From CADDYX01 sp045809925 (GTDB lineage: Bacteria; Verrucomicrobiota; Verrucomicrobiia; Chthoniobacterales; UBA10450), in assembly GCA_045809925.1 (NCBI GenBank), contig JBJMWX010000107.1, positions 1 through 28,363 of the forward strand: a DNA stretch of 28,363 nt, given 5' to 3'. Each line of letters opens with the position of its first letter. The stretch's first letter is position 1. The notes beneath the pieces are model-generated. The model saw nothing but the letters and a program-made list of their open reading frames with translations. It made no database searches and was not told where the DNA came from. Positions 14,675 through 21,789 of the stretch are shown one piece after another. The position numbers and the translations under genes are program-made.

Positions 14675-15460
14675 TCACATCTGAAAGCGTTCGCCGAGAT
14701 AAAGCTGGCGGCTGATCGGGTCGTTAATGAGGAAGTCTTTCGTTCCCTCACTCTCGACCCGCCCCTCGAAAATGAGATAGGCGCGGTCGACGATGGAAAG
14801 CGTCTCGCGCACGTTGTGATCGGTGATGAGGATGGCGAGGCCTGATTTGCGCAGGTTCACGACAATCTGCTGCACGTCGTAAACTGCGATCGGATCCACC
14901 CCGCTGAACGGTTCGTCCAGCATGAGCAGACTCGGACTGGTAACGAGCGACCGCGCGATCGTCAGCCTGCGCTTCTCACCGCCGCTCAAGGTGAGCGCGT
15001 GGTTTTTCGCGATTCGCTCGATCCCAAACTGATGCAGCAATTCATCGCAACGATGACGCCGCTGCTGCTTGCTCAGCGGCAGCGTCTCGAGGATCGCCAT
15101 AATGTTTTGCTCTACGGTCAGCTTGCGGAAAATGGATTCCTCCTGCGGCAGATAACCCATCCCGCGCCGGGCGCGCTTGTACATCGGATAGTTAGTCACG
15201 TCCCTGCCGTCGAAAATCACGCGGCCACTGTTCGGCCGAACCAGGCCGACAATCATATAGAAGGTGGTGGTCTTGCCGGCGCCATTCGGTCCGAGGAGAC
15301 CAACAATTTCGCCGCTCCTGACCCTGATATCGACGCCGTTCACGACAGCTCGCCCGCCATAGATCTTCACGAGCTGTTCTGTCGTGAGAACGTAGTCTTC
15401 TCTCGCCCGCGCCGCGGAAGTCGTCGCCGGCGCTGGTGCCGTTGTTGTTCCGCTCGTCAT
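14675..15460 (-). CDS. lptB: LPS export ABC transporter ATP-binding protein
   Basis: LptB powers extraction of LPS from the inner membrane together with LptF/LptG, which are not in the window. The chain (261 residues) has Walker A GPNGAGKTT at 57-65, the Q-loop PQEESIFRKL typical of LptB, the signature LSGGEKRR, Walker B LLMLDEPFSGVDP, and the switch His in ITDHNVRE. A Thr/Ala-rich N-terminal extension of about 20 residues precedes the usual start. The ATG (15458-15460) overlaps the lptA TGA in an ATGA. With lptA, the LptC-like gene and kdsA upstream, LptB rather than a LivF-type transporter is secure. Confidence 0.95.
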   Translation of the reverse strand: MTSGTTTAPAPATTSAARAREDYVLTTEQLVKIYGGRAVVNGVDIRVRSGEIVGLLGPNGAGKTTTFYMIVGLVRPNSGRVIFDGRDVTNYPMYKRARRGMGYLPQEESIFRKLTVEQNIMAILETLPLSKQQRRHRCDELLHQFGIERIAKNHALTLSGGEKRRLTIARSLVTSPSLLMLDEPFSGVDPIAVYDVQQIVVNLRKSGLAILITDHNVRETLSIVDRAYLIFEGRVESEGTKDFLINDPISRQLYLGERFQM

Positions 15461-16227
15461 CGGGTCGGAGATGGTTTGGCCGGCGGCGAGGCCGAAGTAG
15501 AAGCCGATGGCGACGCGGCCGCCGCGGGCGAACCCGAGGGCGACGGCGAAAGCTTGGGCTCCTGCCGGATTTCCGTCCGGCTCGGTCCTCGGGTCTGTAA
15601 TTCTCCGGCCTGGTTTAGCAGCATGACCGTGTCAGCGCTGGTCGCGATGTGACTGTTCATGCCTTGCTGGACGCGCGGTGTCCCGGTTAGCTCAACCACC
15701 CCATTCTTCGTCGTGTAAACGGCTTTGTCGGCGCGGCCAATCGCACGTTGCGGGGGACCGCCTTTGGGATCCGCACGATCGCGCACAACGCCAACGTTGC
15801 CCTCCGCAATCGCCTTTTCCAGCCCTTCCTCTTCACCGTTGTCGCCGCCCTTGTGGAGAAACACCGTCAGCTTGTCGGACTGAACGTTGAACCGCGGATC
15901 GTTCACGATTACATGGCCGGTGAAGACGCCAATGTATTTGGCCGAATCGAACGACGCCTGATCAGAATAGATTTCGGTCGTGATCGGCCCCTTCGGTTGA
16001 TCCATGCTGCCAAGCAACCCGGGCTGCTTATTCGCGTCGCTTTTCTCTTTCTTCGGCGATTTCGCCGGCGCAGGCGCAGCCGACTTTGGCGGAGCCACCG
16101 CCGGTGCGGGCGATTCCGCGGCCGGTGTTTTCCGATCGCCCAGGGAAGCAGGCGCGGATCCCTGGGCGCGAGCGAGAGCAGCACCCATTCCGAAGAAAAC
16201 TAGTGCGCACACGGCTGCCCTACTCAT
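15457..16227 (-). CDS. lptA: LptA/OstA-family periplasmic LPS transport protein
   Basis: LptA bridges the periplasm in the LPS transport chain. The 256-residue protein has a signal peptide (AAVCALVFFGMGAALARA, cut near residue 21). A long Ala/Pro/Lys-rich linker (about 22-70) follows, then the OstA-like beta domain (about 80-215: FTGHVIVNDPRFNVQSDKLTV, AEGNVGVV, GRADKAVYT, VELTGTPRVQQG). A Ser/Pro/Ala-rich tail fills the last 35 residues. Both low-complexity ends are longer than in E. coli LptA (185 residues). The start overlaps the end of the LptC-like gene by 8 nt. The assignment rests on the fold and context; identity to LptA is low, as is usual outside proteobacteria. Confidence 0.85.
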   Translation of the reverse strand: MSRAAVCALVFFGMGAALARAQGSAPASLGDRKTPAAESPAPAVAPPKSAAPAPAKSPKKEKSDANKQPGLLGSMDQPKGPITTEIYSDQASFDSAKYIGVFTGHVIVNDPRFNVQSDKLTVFLHKGGDNGEEEGLEKAIAEGNVGVVRDRADPKGGPPQRAIGRADKAVYTTKNGVVELTGTPRVQQGMNSHIATSADTVMLLNQAGELQTRGPSRTEIRQEPKLSPSPSGSPAAAASPSASTSASPPAKPSPTR

Positions 16228-16759
16228 CCGCTGAATCGGCCTTCGGGCCGAGGTTTTCCTTACCGGTGATAACCATTTTTACGTGCCCCACCAGCTTGCC
16301 CTGGCGCGAGTTGGTATCGAACTCGAGCGAATCACCGACGATGTTGAAGTCGGCACGCTCAATGGTCGTGCGATGCCCAGAGGTGACGACGCGGGTTTTC
16401 AGATTAAAGATCGACTCGCTCATCTCGATCAACAAATCGGTCTGGTTAGCCTCGGTAAAGGTGGTCAGCTTGAGTCCGGAAAAAAGGATGTGTTCCTGAT
16501 CCGTTCGCTTCGCCGCTTGAGCTTCGAGCCGACCAACGAGGCGGCCGTCGGCATCGTAATTCGGCAGGACCAGCCCTTTTGCTTCGTGGCCGACCGGCAG
16601 CGGAATGCTGGTCAAATCGTTGGGACTTGCTGAGGGCTTCGCCTTTGCGTTACGCCGGATCTTGTCTGCGGCAAACGCCGCAGACGCGCAGAGAAGCAGG
16701 ATAAGAATAACAAACGGCGCGCTCCGACAGGTGGAGCGGCCGTCACGAGACGGCAGCAT
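16220..16759 (-). CDS. LptC-like membrane-anchored LPS transport protein
   Basis: The 179-residue protein has an N-terminal hydrophobic segment (FVILILLLCASAAFAA, about residues 16-31), either a signal peptide or an anchor. An OstA/LptC-type beta domain follows, with YDADGRLVGRLEAQAAKR near 70 and the GHVKMVIT strand near the end. LptC hands LPS from the LptBFG complex to LptA, and its position directly before lptA supports that role. I leave the symbol empty because the Ala-X-Ala site could be cleaved, which would make it a soluble second LptA-like protein. The ATG at 16759 lies 17 nt inside the kdsA end, so the genes are coupled. Confidence 0.75.
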   Translation of the reverse strand: MLPSRDGRSTCRSAPFVILILLLCASAAFAADKIRRNAKAKPSASPNDLTSIPLPVGHEAKGLVLPNYDADGRLVGRLEAQAAKRTDQEHILFSGLKLTTFTEANQTDLLIEMSESIFNLKTRVVTSGHRTTIERADFNIVGDSLEFDTNSRQGKLVGHVKMVITGKENLGPKADSADE

Positions 16760-17561
16760 GGATTGTCTTTAACATGCGAAGGTGCCTCGGCAACTGCTTT
16801 AGCCGCACCTGATTCGGGCCATCCGACAGCGCGCGCGCGGGGTTTTCGTGCACCTCCATGAAAACGCCGTCGCACCCCGCGGCAACCGCCGCCCGCGCGA
16901 GGACCGGCGCGAGCACGCCATCGCCGGAGGTAGCATCGCCCGCCCCGCCCGGCCGCTGAACAGAGTGGGTGGCGTCAAAAATCACGCGGTAGCCGGCCTC
17001 ACGCATCCAATAAAGCGAGCGCATATCAGCCACCAGATTGTTATAGCCAAACGTGGTGCCTCGCTCCGTAAACATGAACTGCTTGCAACCAAAAGCCGTC
17101 AATTTTTCGCCGATATTTCGCACGTCCCAGGGCGCGAGAAACTGGCCTTTCTTGACGTTGACGGCGCGGCCGCTCTGCGCCGCGGCGCGCAGCAGATCGG
17201 TTTGCCGGCAGAGGAAAGCGGGAATTTGCAGGAGGTCGATGAACTCGGCGGCGAACTCTGCTTCCTCTGCTGAGTGCACGTCCGTCGTGACTGGCGCTTT
17301 CAGCTCGCGACCAATCGCGGCCAGGATTTCGCAGCCCTCACGTGCCCCGACGCCGCGAAACGAACGGACAGATGTCCGATTGGCCTTGTCGTAGGAGGCC
17401 TTGAAAATGAACGGCACGCGCTCAGCTCCGCAGATTTCCGCGATTTTACGCGCCATTCGCCAGACAAACTTCTCCGACTCGATGACACAAGGTCCAAGGA
17501 TGAAGGCCAGCTCGCCGCCGCCGACGGCGACGTTTCCGACGCGGAGAGGGCTTTTTTTCAT
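16743..17561 (-). CDS. kdsA: 3-deoxy-8-phosphooctulonate synthase
   Basis: KdsA condenses PEP and arabinose 5-phosphate to KDO-8-phosphate for the LPS inner core. The 272-residue chain shows FILGPCVIES near residue 22, FIFKASYDKANRTS, QFLAPWDVRNI, TERGTTFGYNNLVADMRSL, FDATHSVQRPGG and a C-terminal SDGPNQV. The Cys in GPCVIES is the metal-ligand position of the metal-dependent class (Asn in the metal-free E. coli type), and the His, Glu and Asp ligands are kept. The ATG at 17559-17561 overlaps the upstream TGA (ATGA). An upstream in-frame start ten codons earlier is less likely. Confidence 0.95.
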   Translation of the reverse strand: MKKSPLRVGNVAVGGGELAFILGPCVIESEKFVWRMARKIAEICGAERVPFIFKASYDKANRTSVRSFRGVGAREGCEILAAIGRELKAPVTTDVHSAEEAEFAAEFIDLLQIPAFLCRQTDLLRAAAQSGRAVNVKKGQFLAPWDVRNIGEKLTAFGCKQFMFTERGTTFGYNNLVADMRSLYWMREAGYRVIFDATHSVQRPGGAGDATSGDGVLAPVLARAAVAAGCDGVFMEVHENPARALSDGPNQVRLKQLPRHLRMLKTIHAAVS

Positions 17562-18322
17562 ATCAGCCGACCGCGACGGCTTCGGATGCAATCGTGGATC
17601 GCGAACGGTGCGTAAAGGACGGCAAAAAACATGAGCGCGAGAAGGTTGAGCTGAAGAATGTAAACGGCGCGGCTGTCAGACAAGTAACTTAGAATCGAGA
17701 ATGCCTCCGGTTTATGGAGCAGGAAGCCATAGTTCACTCCAGTCAGCTGGTCGATCACGAGCGTGATGGCAAGGTAGACCATGGACCACATCCAGGTTCG
17801 CCAGATCGACATGGGATAGGGCCGCACTCGCCTTGTAAGCATCAGGTAGCAGATGGCAATCACGATCCCACAATGGTCGATGAAGAAGGTGAAAAACCGG
17901 TAATCAGGATAGCCAAAGCTCAGGTTCGGCGTGATCACCGCCTGGAGTGAGCCGCCAATTCCCCAGAAATAAGCCACTTCCACGAGCCGGTGCCCGCGCA
18001 CCGTTCTGTCCGGACCGTCCGGCGACGCTGAGCTAGGCCGTCCGATGTAGAGCAACGCGGCAATAACGAGGATCATCGTCCAATCGCAGAGTTGAAACGG
18101 CAGGGTCTGCTGCCATTGCACCGCCCCGGAGAGAGAGGCGCGCACCCCATAGCCGATAAAGTTCAGGGTGAGAATCACAGCCAGCGTGATGCGGATCGCG
18201 CCATCAACGCGCGCTGATCTTCGCCCCAGTGGCGACAACGCAAACGGCACCACGGCCGTGGCCATGATTGCTGTCAGGTGGGCAGGGCCGAGAAACTCGA
18301 AGGTCGGAGTCGACGAATCCAC
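17558..18322 (-). CDS. TIGR02206/YwaF-type integral membrane protein
   Basis: The 254-residue protein has about six to seven hydrophobic helices. It carries the marks of the TIGR02206 (YwaF, TMEM164-like) family: LPFQLCDW near residue 74, SLQAVITPNL near 127, the FFTFFIDHCGIVIAI helix near 145, TGVNYGFLLHKP near 192 and a final LLALMFFAVLYAP helix. Bacterial function is unknown. Animal TMEM164 is reported as a lipid acyltransferase with a conserved Cys/His pair; the Cys in LCDW and the His in DHCG are present here, but extending that activity is inference. The start is GTG at 18320-18322, which lies 7 nt after the universal stress gene stop. It is coupled to kdsA. Confidence 0.8.
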   Translation of the reverse strand: MDSSTPTFEFLGPAHLTAIMATAVVPFALSPLGRRSARVDGAIRITLAVILTLNFIGYGVRASLSGAVQWQQTLPFQLCDWTMILVIAALLYIGRPSSASPDGPDRTVRGHRLVEVAYFWGIGGSLQAVITPNLSFGYPDYRFFTFFIDHCGIVIAICYLMLTRRVRPYPMSIWRTWMWSMVYLAITLVIDQLTGVNYGFLLHKPEAFSILSYLSDSRAVYILQLNLLALMFFAVLYAPFAIHDCIRSRRGRLI

Positions 18323-18329
18323 ACGTGCG

Positions 18330-19151
18330 TTATCGCACGACCCAGAGATTGCACGGAATTGTTTCCGTCACCCACACTACGTTCGCCGGCAATTCGCCCG
18401 GCGGAAGCGCCGGATCCACCGGAACTACGAGCAGATCCGCTTCCATCGATTGCACGAAGTCGAGCGCCGCATAGCCGGTATTGCCGCGAATACAGCGCGC
18501 TTCGATCGGCACATCGTTCGGAGCGGCAGCGTCGATGAATTGTTCGAGCGCGTGCTCTTCTTCCTCGAGGGTGCGAGCGGCGGTCGGCTCTTCACTTTGC
18601 TCGCGCAGGGCGGCGCGTGCCCGATCGAAGCTGGTGTAAACGCGCACGACAAACAGGCGCTCGCAGTTCTCCGCGGCGGCGAGTTGCAACGTGCGGGCAA
18701 AGGCGCGCTGACCGTGCTCGGAATGTTCGGCCATGAAGACGATGCGCCGGAACGGCGCAGGTTCGTCGTCAGGTTTGGGAAACAGAATGACCGAGCAGCG
18801 AGCCTCCCGCACCAGTCGCCGCGCGACATTACCGAGAAACGGCCGCAGGATGACTTCCTTTTCCAGCGCTCCGGCGATAACCAGATCGATCTCGCGCGCG
18901 GCACAGACGTCGAGGATGGCGGCCGCCGGATCACCGTTCGTGTAGTGGACCGCGGAATTGCCTGGGAGCGCCAGCCGTTCCATCGCGTCATTGAATTTCT
19001 CCCGTGTCTCTTCCGTTTCCTCGCCAACGTAAATCAAATTGAGCTGGCCGCCGACGCGGCAGCCAATCCGCTTCGCTTCTGCCAGGACCTGCAGAAAGCG
19101 CGGTGAAAACGTGCTCGCCACGCCAATCTTGTTGTAAAGCGGCACCGTCAT
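18330..19151 (-). CDS. Tandem universal stress protein (UspA-like)
   Basis: The 273-residue protein has two Usp-type alpha/beta halves. The first covers about residues 1-130, with DLVIAGALEKEVILRPFLGNVARRLV near its end. The second covers about 133-273, with RRIVFMAEHSEHGQRAFARTL at its start and MEADLLVVPVDPALPPGE near its end. The ATP-binding pattern G-2x-G-9x-G(S/T) is incomplete in both halves, so ATP binding is doubtful. I chose the ATG at 19149-19151 (MTVPLYNKIGVAS), which begins the first beta strand. The upstream open frame consists of repeat sequence. It leads a minus-strand run that continues into kdsA and the lpt genes. Confidence 0.78.
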   Translation of the reverse strand: MTVPLYNKIGVASTFSPRFLQVLAEAKRIGCRVGGQLNLIYVGEETEETREKFNDAMERLALPGNSAVHYTNGDPAAAILDVCAAREIDLVIAGALEKEVILRPFLGNVARRLVREARCSVILFPKPDDEPAPFRRIVFMAEHSEHGQRAFARTLQLAAAENCERLFVVRVYTSFDRARAALREQSEEPTAARTLEEEEHALEQFIDAAAPNDVPIEARCIRGNTGYAALDFVQSMEADLLVVPVDPALPPGELPANVVWVTETIPCNLWVVR

Positions 19152-19159
19152 CAGGGAAG

Positions 19160-19192
19160 CGAACGTCCAACGCTCCAGGTCGAACGTCCAAC
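19160..19192. repeat. Two direct copies of CGAACGTCCAAC
   Basis: The 12-mer lies at 19160-19171 and 19181-19192, a period of 21 nt, directly upstream of the universal stress gene start. AACGTCCAACGCTC within it recurs at 4742-4755. It belongs to the same extragenic repeat family as the neighbouring 44-nt element. Confidence 0.7.
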
Positions 19193-19297
19193 TTCGAATC
19201 ACACGAACGTGGCGGCCTCTGCAACTGGATGTTCGCACGTGCTGGCGAAGTCTTTCTCCGTGAGCGGCGGCGCCATTGCGTTGCAAAGGCGCCTGGA

Positions 19298-19340
19298 CCC
19301 ATTCGGCTTGCGCTCAGGGCAGGCTGTTGAACGTTGCTGC
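19298..19340 (+). repeat. 44-nt dispersed repeat, copy B
   Basis: Inverted relative to copy A at 4688-4731. The first 25 nt are identical and the rest nearly so, up to a shared TTGCTGC. It ends three nt before the coaD ATG, just as copy A ends at the start of the TlpA-like gene. Confidence 0.85.
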
Positions 19341-19343
19341 CAC

Positions 19344-19823
19344 ATGCGACGCGCGATTTATCCCGGCAGCTTCGACCCGGTCACGAACGGCCATCTGGAT
19401 GTGATCGAACGAGCGCGTAAATTGTTCGACGAAGTCATCGTCGCGGTCGCTTACAACGAGCAGAAGCAACCCCTTTTCTCCCTCGATGAACGTCTTGATC
19501 TGCTCCGCAGCACGATCGGCAGGCTCGATCACGTCCAAATCGAACCCATGCCGGGTCTCCTGGTCGAATTCGCGGTGGAACACAAGGCCACGGCAGTGGT
19601 GCGCGGTTTGCGGGCCGTCTCCGATTTCGAGTTCGAATTTCAGATGGCGCTTATGAACAGAAAACTGGAAGCCACCGTAGAGACGATTTTCCTGATGCCG
19701 AAGGAGGAATACACCTACCTGAGCTCGCGAATCGTGAAGGAGATCGCGCGACTCGGTGGCGCTGTCGGAAATTTTGTGCCGCCGCAGGTCGCGGTAGCAC
19801 TCCGCCGCCGGCTGAAAGGATGA
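19344..19823 (+). CDS. coaD: Phosphopantetheine adenylyltransferase
   Basis: CoaD adenylates 4'-phosphopantetheine to dephospho-CoA in coenzyme A synthesis. The 159 residues match the family length. The nucleotidyltransferase motif GSFDPVTNGHLDVIERA is at residues 8-24. RGLRAVSDFEFEFQMALMNRKL near 88 and YTYLSSRIVKEIARLGG near 120 complete the active site. I chose the ATG at 19344 because the family starts two or three residues before IYPGSFDP. The frame is open upstream but translates the repeat. It heads the plus-strand cluster with yceD, rpmF, plsX and fabH. Confidence 0.96.
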   Translation: MRRAIYPGSFDPVTNGHLDVIERARKLFDEVIVAVAYNEQKQPLFSLDERLDLLRSTIGRLDHVQIEPMPGLLVEFAVEHKATAVVRGLRAVSDFEFEFQMALMNRKLEATVETIFLMPKEEYTYLSSRIVKEIARLGGAVGNFVPPQVAVALRRRLKG

Positions 19824-19829
19824 GAGAAC

Positions 19830-19834
19830 GGAGG
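19830..19834 (+). promoter_or_regulatory. Shine-Dalgarno deciding the GTG start of yceD
   Basis: GGAGG lies 8 nt before the GTG at 19843. It supports that start over other codons in the frame. Confidence 0.6.
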
Positions 19835-19842
19835 ATGCGCGC

Positions 19843-20310
19843 GTGAAGCTGCATTTGCGACAAATTCCCGCTGGCGGGCAGCATTTGGAGGGCGAAACCG
19901 ACTGCCCGATCGCGGACCTTGGAGCGCCGGACGTTCTCTGCGCCGGCCCGCTGCGCTACTCACTCGATGTCGGAATAACCGACGGCGCGCTCTGGGCGAA
20001 CGGCAGCCTGCACCAGCCAGTCACTCTTCGCTGTGTCACGTGTCTTGAGTCGTTCCAGACCGCTATCGAGGTGCCGGCGTTCGCCGTGCATACGGATTTG
20101 AGCGGACCCGAGACCGTGGATCTCACGCCGTTCATGCGCGAAGACCTGGTTCTGAATCTGTCGCCCTATCCGCACTGCGACCGCGAAGGGGGCCGGATCT
20201 GCAAAGCTGCCCCGAATCCCGACAGCAGCGCGGACGAGGCTGTGCGTGCTCAACTTAAACGCGAGGCCGACTGGAGCGCACTCGACAAGCTGAAGCTGAA
20301 AAAAGGCTGA
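19843..20310 (+). CDS. yceD: DUF177 (YceD) family protein
   Basis: DUF177 proteins are encoded next to rpmF in very many bacteria and are linked to 23S rRNA or large-subunit maturation. The mechanism is not settled. The 155-residue protein shows the core pattern: a first half of beta strands ending GSLHQPVTLRCVTCLESFQTAIEVP (residues 54-78, with the two conserved cysteines), then DLTPFMREDLVLNLSPYPHC near 98-117 and a C-terminal Asp/Trp/Lys-rich end (DWSALDKLKLKKG). The start is GTG with a good GGAGG. It follows coaD by 19 nt and precedes rpmF by 119 nt. Confidence 0.88.
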   Translation: MKLHLRQIPAGGQHLEGETDCPIADLGAPDVLCAGPLRYSLDVGITDGALWANGSLHQPVTLRCVTCLESFQTAIEVPAFAVHTDLSGPETVDLTPFMREDLVLNLSPYPHCDREGGRICKAAPNPDSSADEAVRAQLKREADWSALDKLKLKKG

Positions 20311-20429
20311 AAGGCGGGCACGATTGCAATCTCACAGCGCGACGCTATCCCACGGTCGTAGACGTTTTCGCCAGTCACTGTGCCGCCGGGTTGTTTTTCA
20401 GCAGAATCATGCTCTCGTAACCGCCTGCC

Positions 20430-20609
20430 ATGGGAGTTCCAAAACGCAAAACCTCGAAGATGCGGCTGCGAACGCGCCGGGCTGCCAACCGCTGGCATGC
20501 GTCGCCTTTGAACAAATGCCCACAATGCGGCAGCACCGTTGCGTCGCACACTGCCTGCTCTTCCTGCGGCTACTACAAAGGCCGGCAGGTATTGAGCATC
20601 AACGCCTGA
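20430..20609 (+). CDS. rpmF: 50S ribosomal protein L32
   Basis: A 59-residue protein, MGVPKRKTSKMRLRTRRAAN at the N-terminus, with the zinc ribbon CPQC (Cys 30 and 33) and CSSC (Cys 43 and 46) and the ending YYKGRQVLSINA. This is the zinc-binding (C+) form of L32, a small large-subunit protein near the peptidyl-transferase region. It lies between yceD and plsX as in the classic rpmF-plsX-fabH cluster. Flanks of 119 and 148 nt contain no other gene that I can see. A weak hairpin of the form CCGGGGA-TG-TCTCCGG lies about 70 nt before plsX. Confidence 0.96.
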   Translation: MGVPKRKTSKMRLRTRRAANRWHASPLNKCPQCGSTVASHTACSSCGYYKGRQVLSINA

Positions 20610-20757
20610 CCTTTGGACGTGTCGACCCGACGCGTGGTCGAACATTCCCGCGTCGCCTGGCAGGGCTTCGGCAACAGCGTTCCGGGGATGTCTCCGGCAT
20701 GAGATCCGATTTTTGCCTTTGCATTCGCCGGATTGACTCCGCAAGATCGCCGCTCCC

Positions 20758-21789
20758 ATGAAGATCGCGCTCGATGCGATGGGGGGGGACTTCGGCCCAC
20801 CGAATACGATTCCGGGCGCAGCCATGGCGCTGCGCGAATATTCCCAGATCGACAAGCTGTTCCTTGTCGGCGACTCGCAGCAGATCGAATCCGAGCTAAA
20901 GAAACAGAACTGCAGCGACAGCCGGGTCGAGATTGTCCATACAACCGAAGTGGTCTCGATGAGCGACCGGGCGGTCGAGGCAGTACGGCGCAAAAAAGAT
21001 TCCTCGATCAGTCGCGCCGTCGATCTGGTTAAACACAATCAGGCTGACGCGGTCGTAAGCGCCGGGCACACGGGCGCAGCCGTAGCCGCTTGCGCAATCA
21101 AACTTCGCACCCTGCCCGGAATCGACCGGCCCGGTATCGCCGCAGTTCTTCCAACCGAAACGAACGTTTTCGTGCTCATCGATGCTGGCGCAAACATCGA
21201 CGCCCGCCCGGAGCATCTGCTCGGCTACGCCATTATGGGCTCGGTCTATTCCCGTCACGTGCTCGGCTATCCAAATCCGAGCGTCGGTCTGATCTCGCTC
21301 GGCGAAGAAGACGTCAAAGGCACAGACCTGACCAAAGAAGTGTTCAAAATGCTGAAGAAGACCAACCTGAACTTCGTCGGCAACATCGAAGGGCGCCATC
21401 TTTTCGAAGATCCGGTCGAGGTCGTAGTCTGCGACGGATTCGTCGGAAACGTCATTCTCAAGACTTCCGAGTCGATTGCGGTCGCGATCTTCCGCTGGCT
21501 GAAGCACGAGCTGACGCGCACCCCCATTCGCAAATTGGGAGCGCTGGTCGTCAAACCCGCCTTCAAACAAATCGCCGACAGAACGAACTACGAGTACTAC
21601 GGCGGCAGTCCGTTACTCGGGGTCAACGGGATTTGCATCATCGCGCATGGCGCGAGCACTCCGCTCGCGGTCAAAAACGCTGTGCGCGTCGCGGCTGAGT
21701 CGATTGAACAGCAGGTGAACCCGCATATCGTCGAGGAGATTCGCCGCTTCCATGAAACGACAGCCCCGCTCGAACCTGCGATCCGCTAA
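20758..21789 (+). CDS. plsX: Phosphate acyltransferase
   Basis: PlsX converts acyl-ACP to acyl-phosphate for phospholipid synthesis by PlsY. The 343-residue chain has the N-terminal IALDAMGGDFGP, the SISRAVDLVKHNQADAVVSAGHTGA segment near residue 83, LIDAGANIDARPEHLLGYAIMG near 140, GNIEGRHLF near 209, the VVCDGFVGNVILKTSES signature near 223 and EYYGGSPLLGVNGICIIAHG near 280. All are typical and nothing is missing. The start ATG directly follows the rpmF gap. Its last 38 nt overlap the fabH start. Confidence 0.96.
   Translation: MKIALDAMGGDFGPPNTIPGAAMALREYSQIDKLFLVGDSQQIESELKKQNCSDSRVEIVHTTEVVSMSDRAVEAVRRKKDSSISRAVDLVKHNQADAVVSAGHTGAAVAACAIKLRTLPGIDRPGIAAVLPTETNVFVLIDAGANIDARPEHLLGYAIMGSVYSRHVLGYPNPSVGLISLGEEDVKGTDLTKEVFKMLKKTNLNFVGNIEGRHLFEDPVEVVVCDGFVGNVILKTSESIAVAIFRWLKHELTRTPIRKLGALVVKPAFKQIADRTNYEYYGGSPLLGVNGICIIAHGASTPLAVKNAVRVAAESIEQQVNPHIVEEIRRFHETTAPLEPAIR

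Noticed and set aside
18168..19106. Long open frame opposite the universal stress gene
   Set aside because: The minus-strand gene has recognisable Usp domains; the opposite frame has none.
19209..19343. N-terminal extension of coaD
   Set aside because: The frame is open but translates the 44-nt repeat; the family begins two to three residues before IYPGSFDP.
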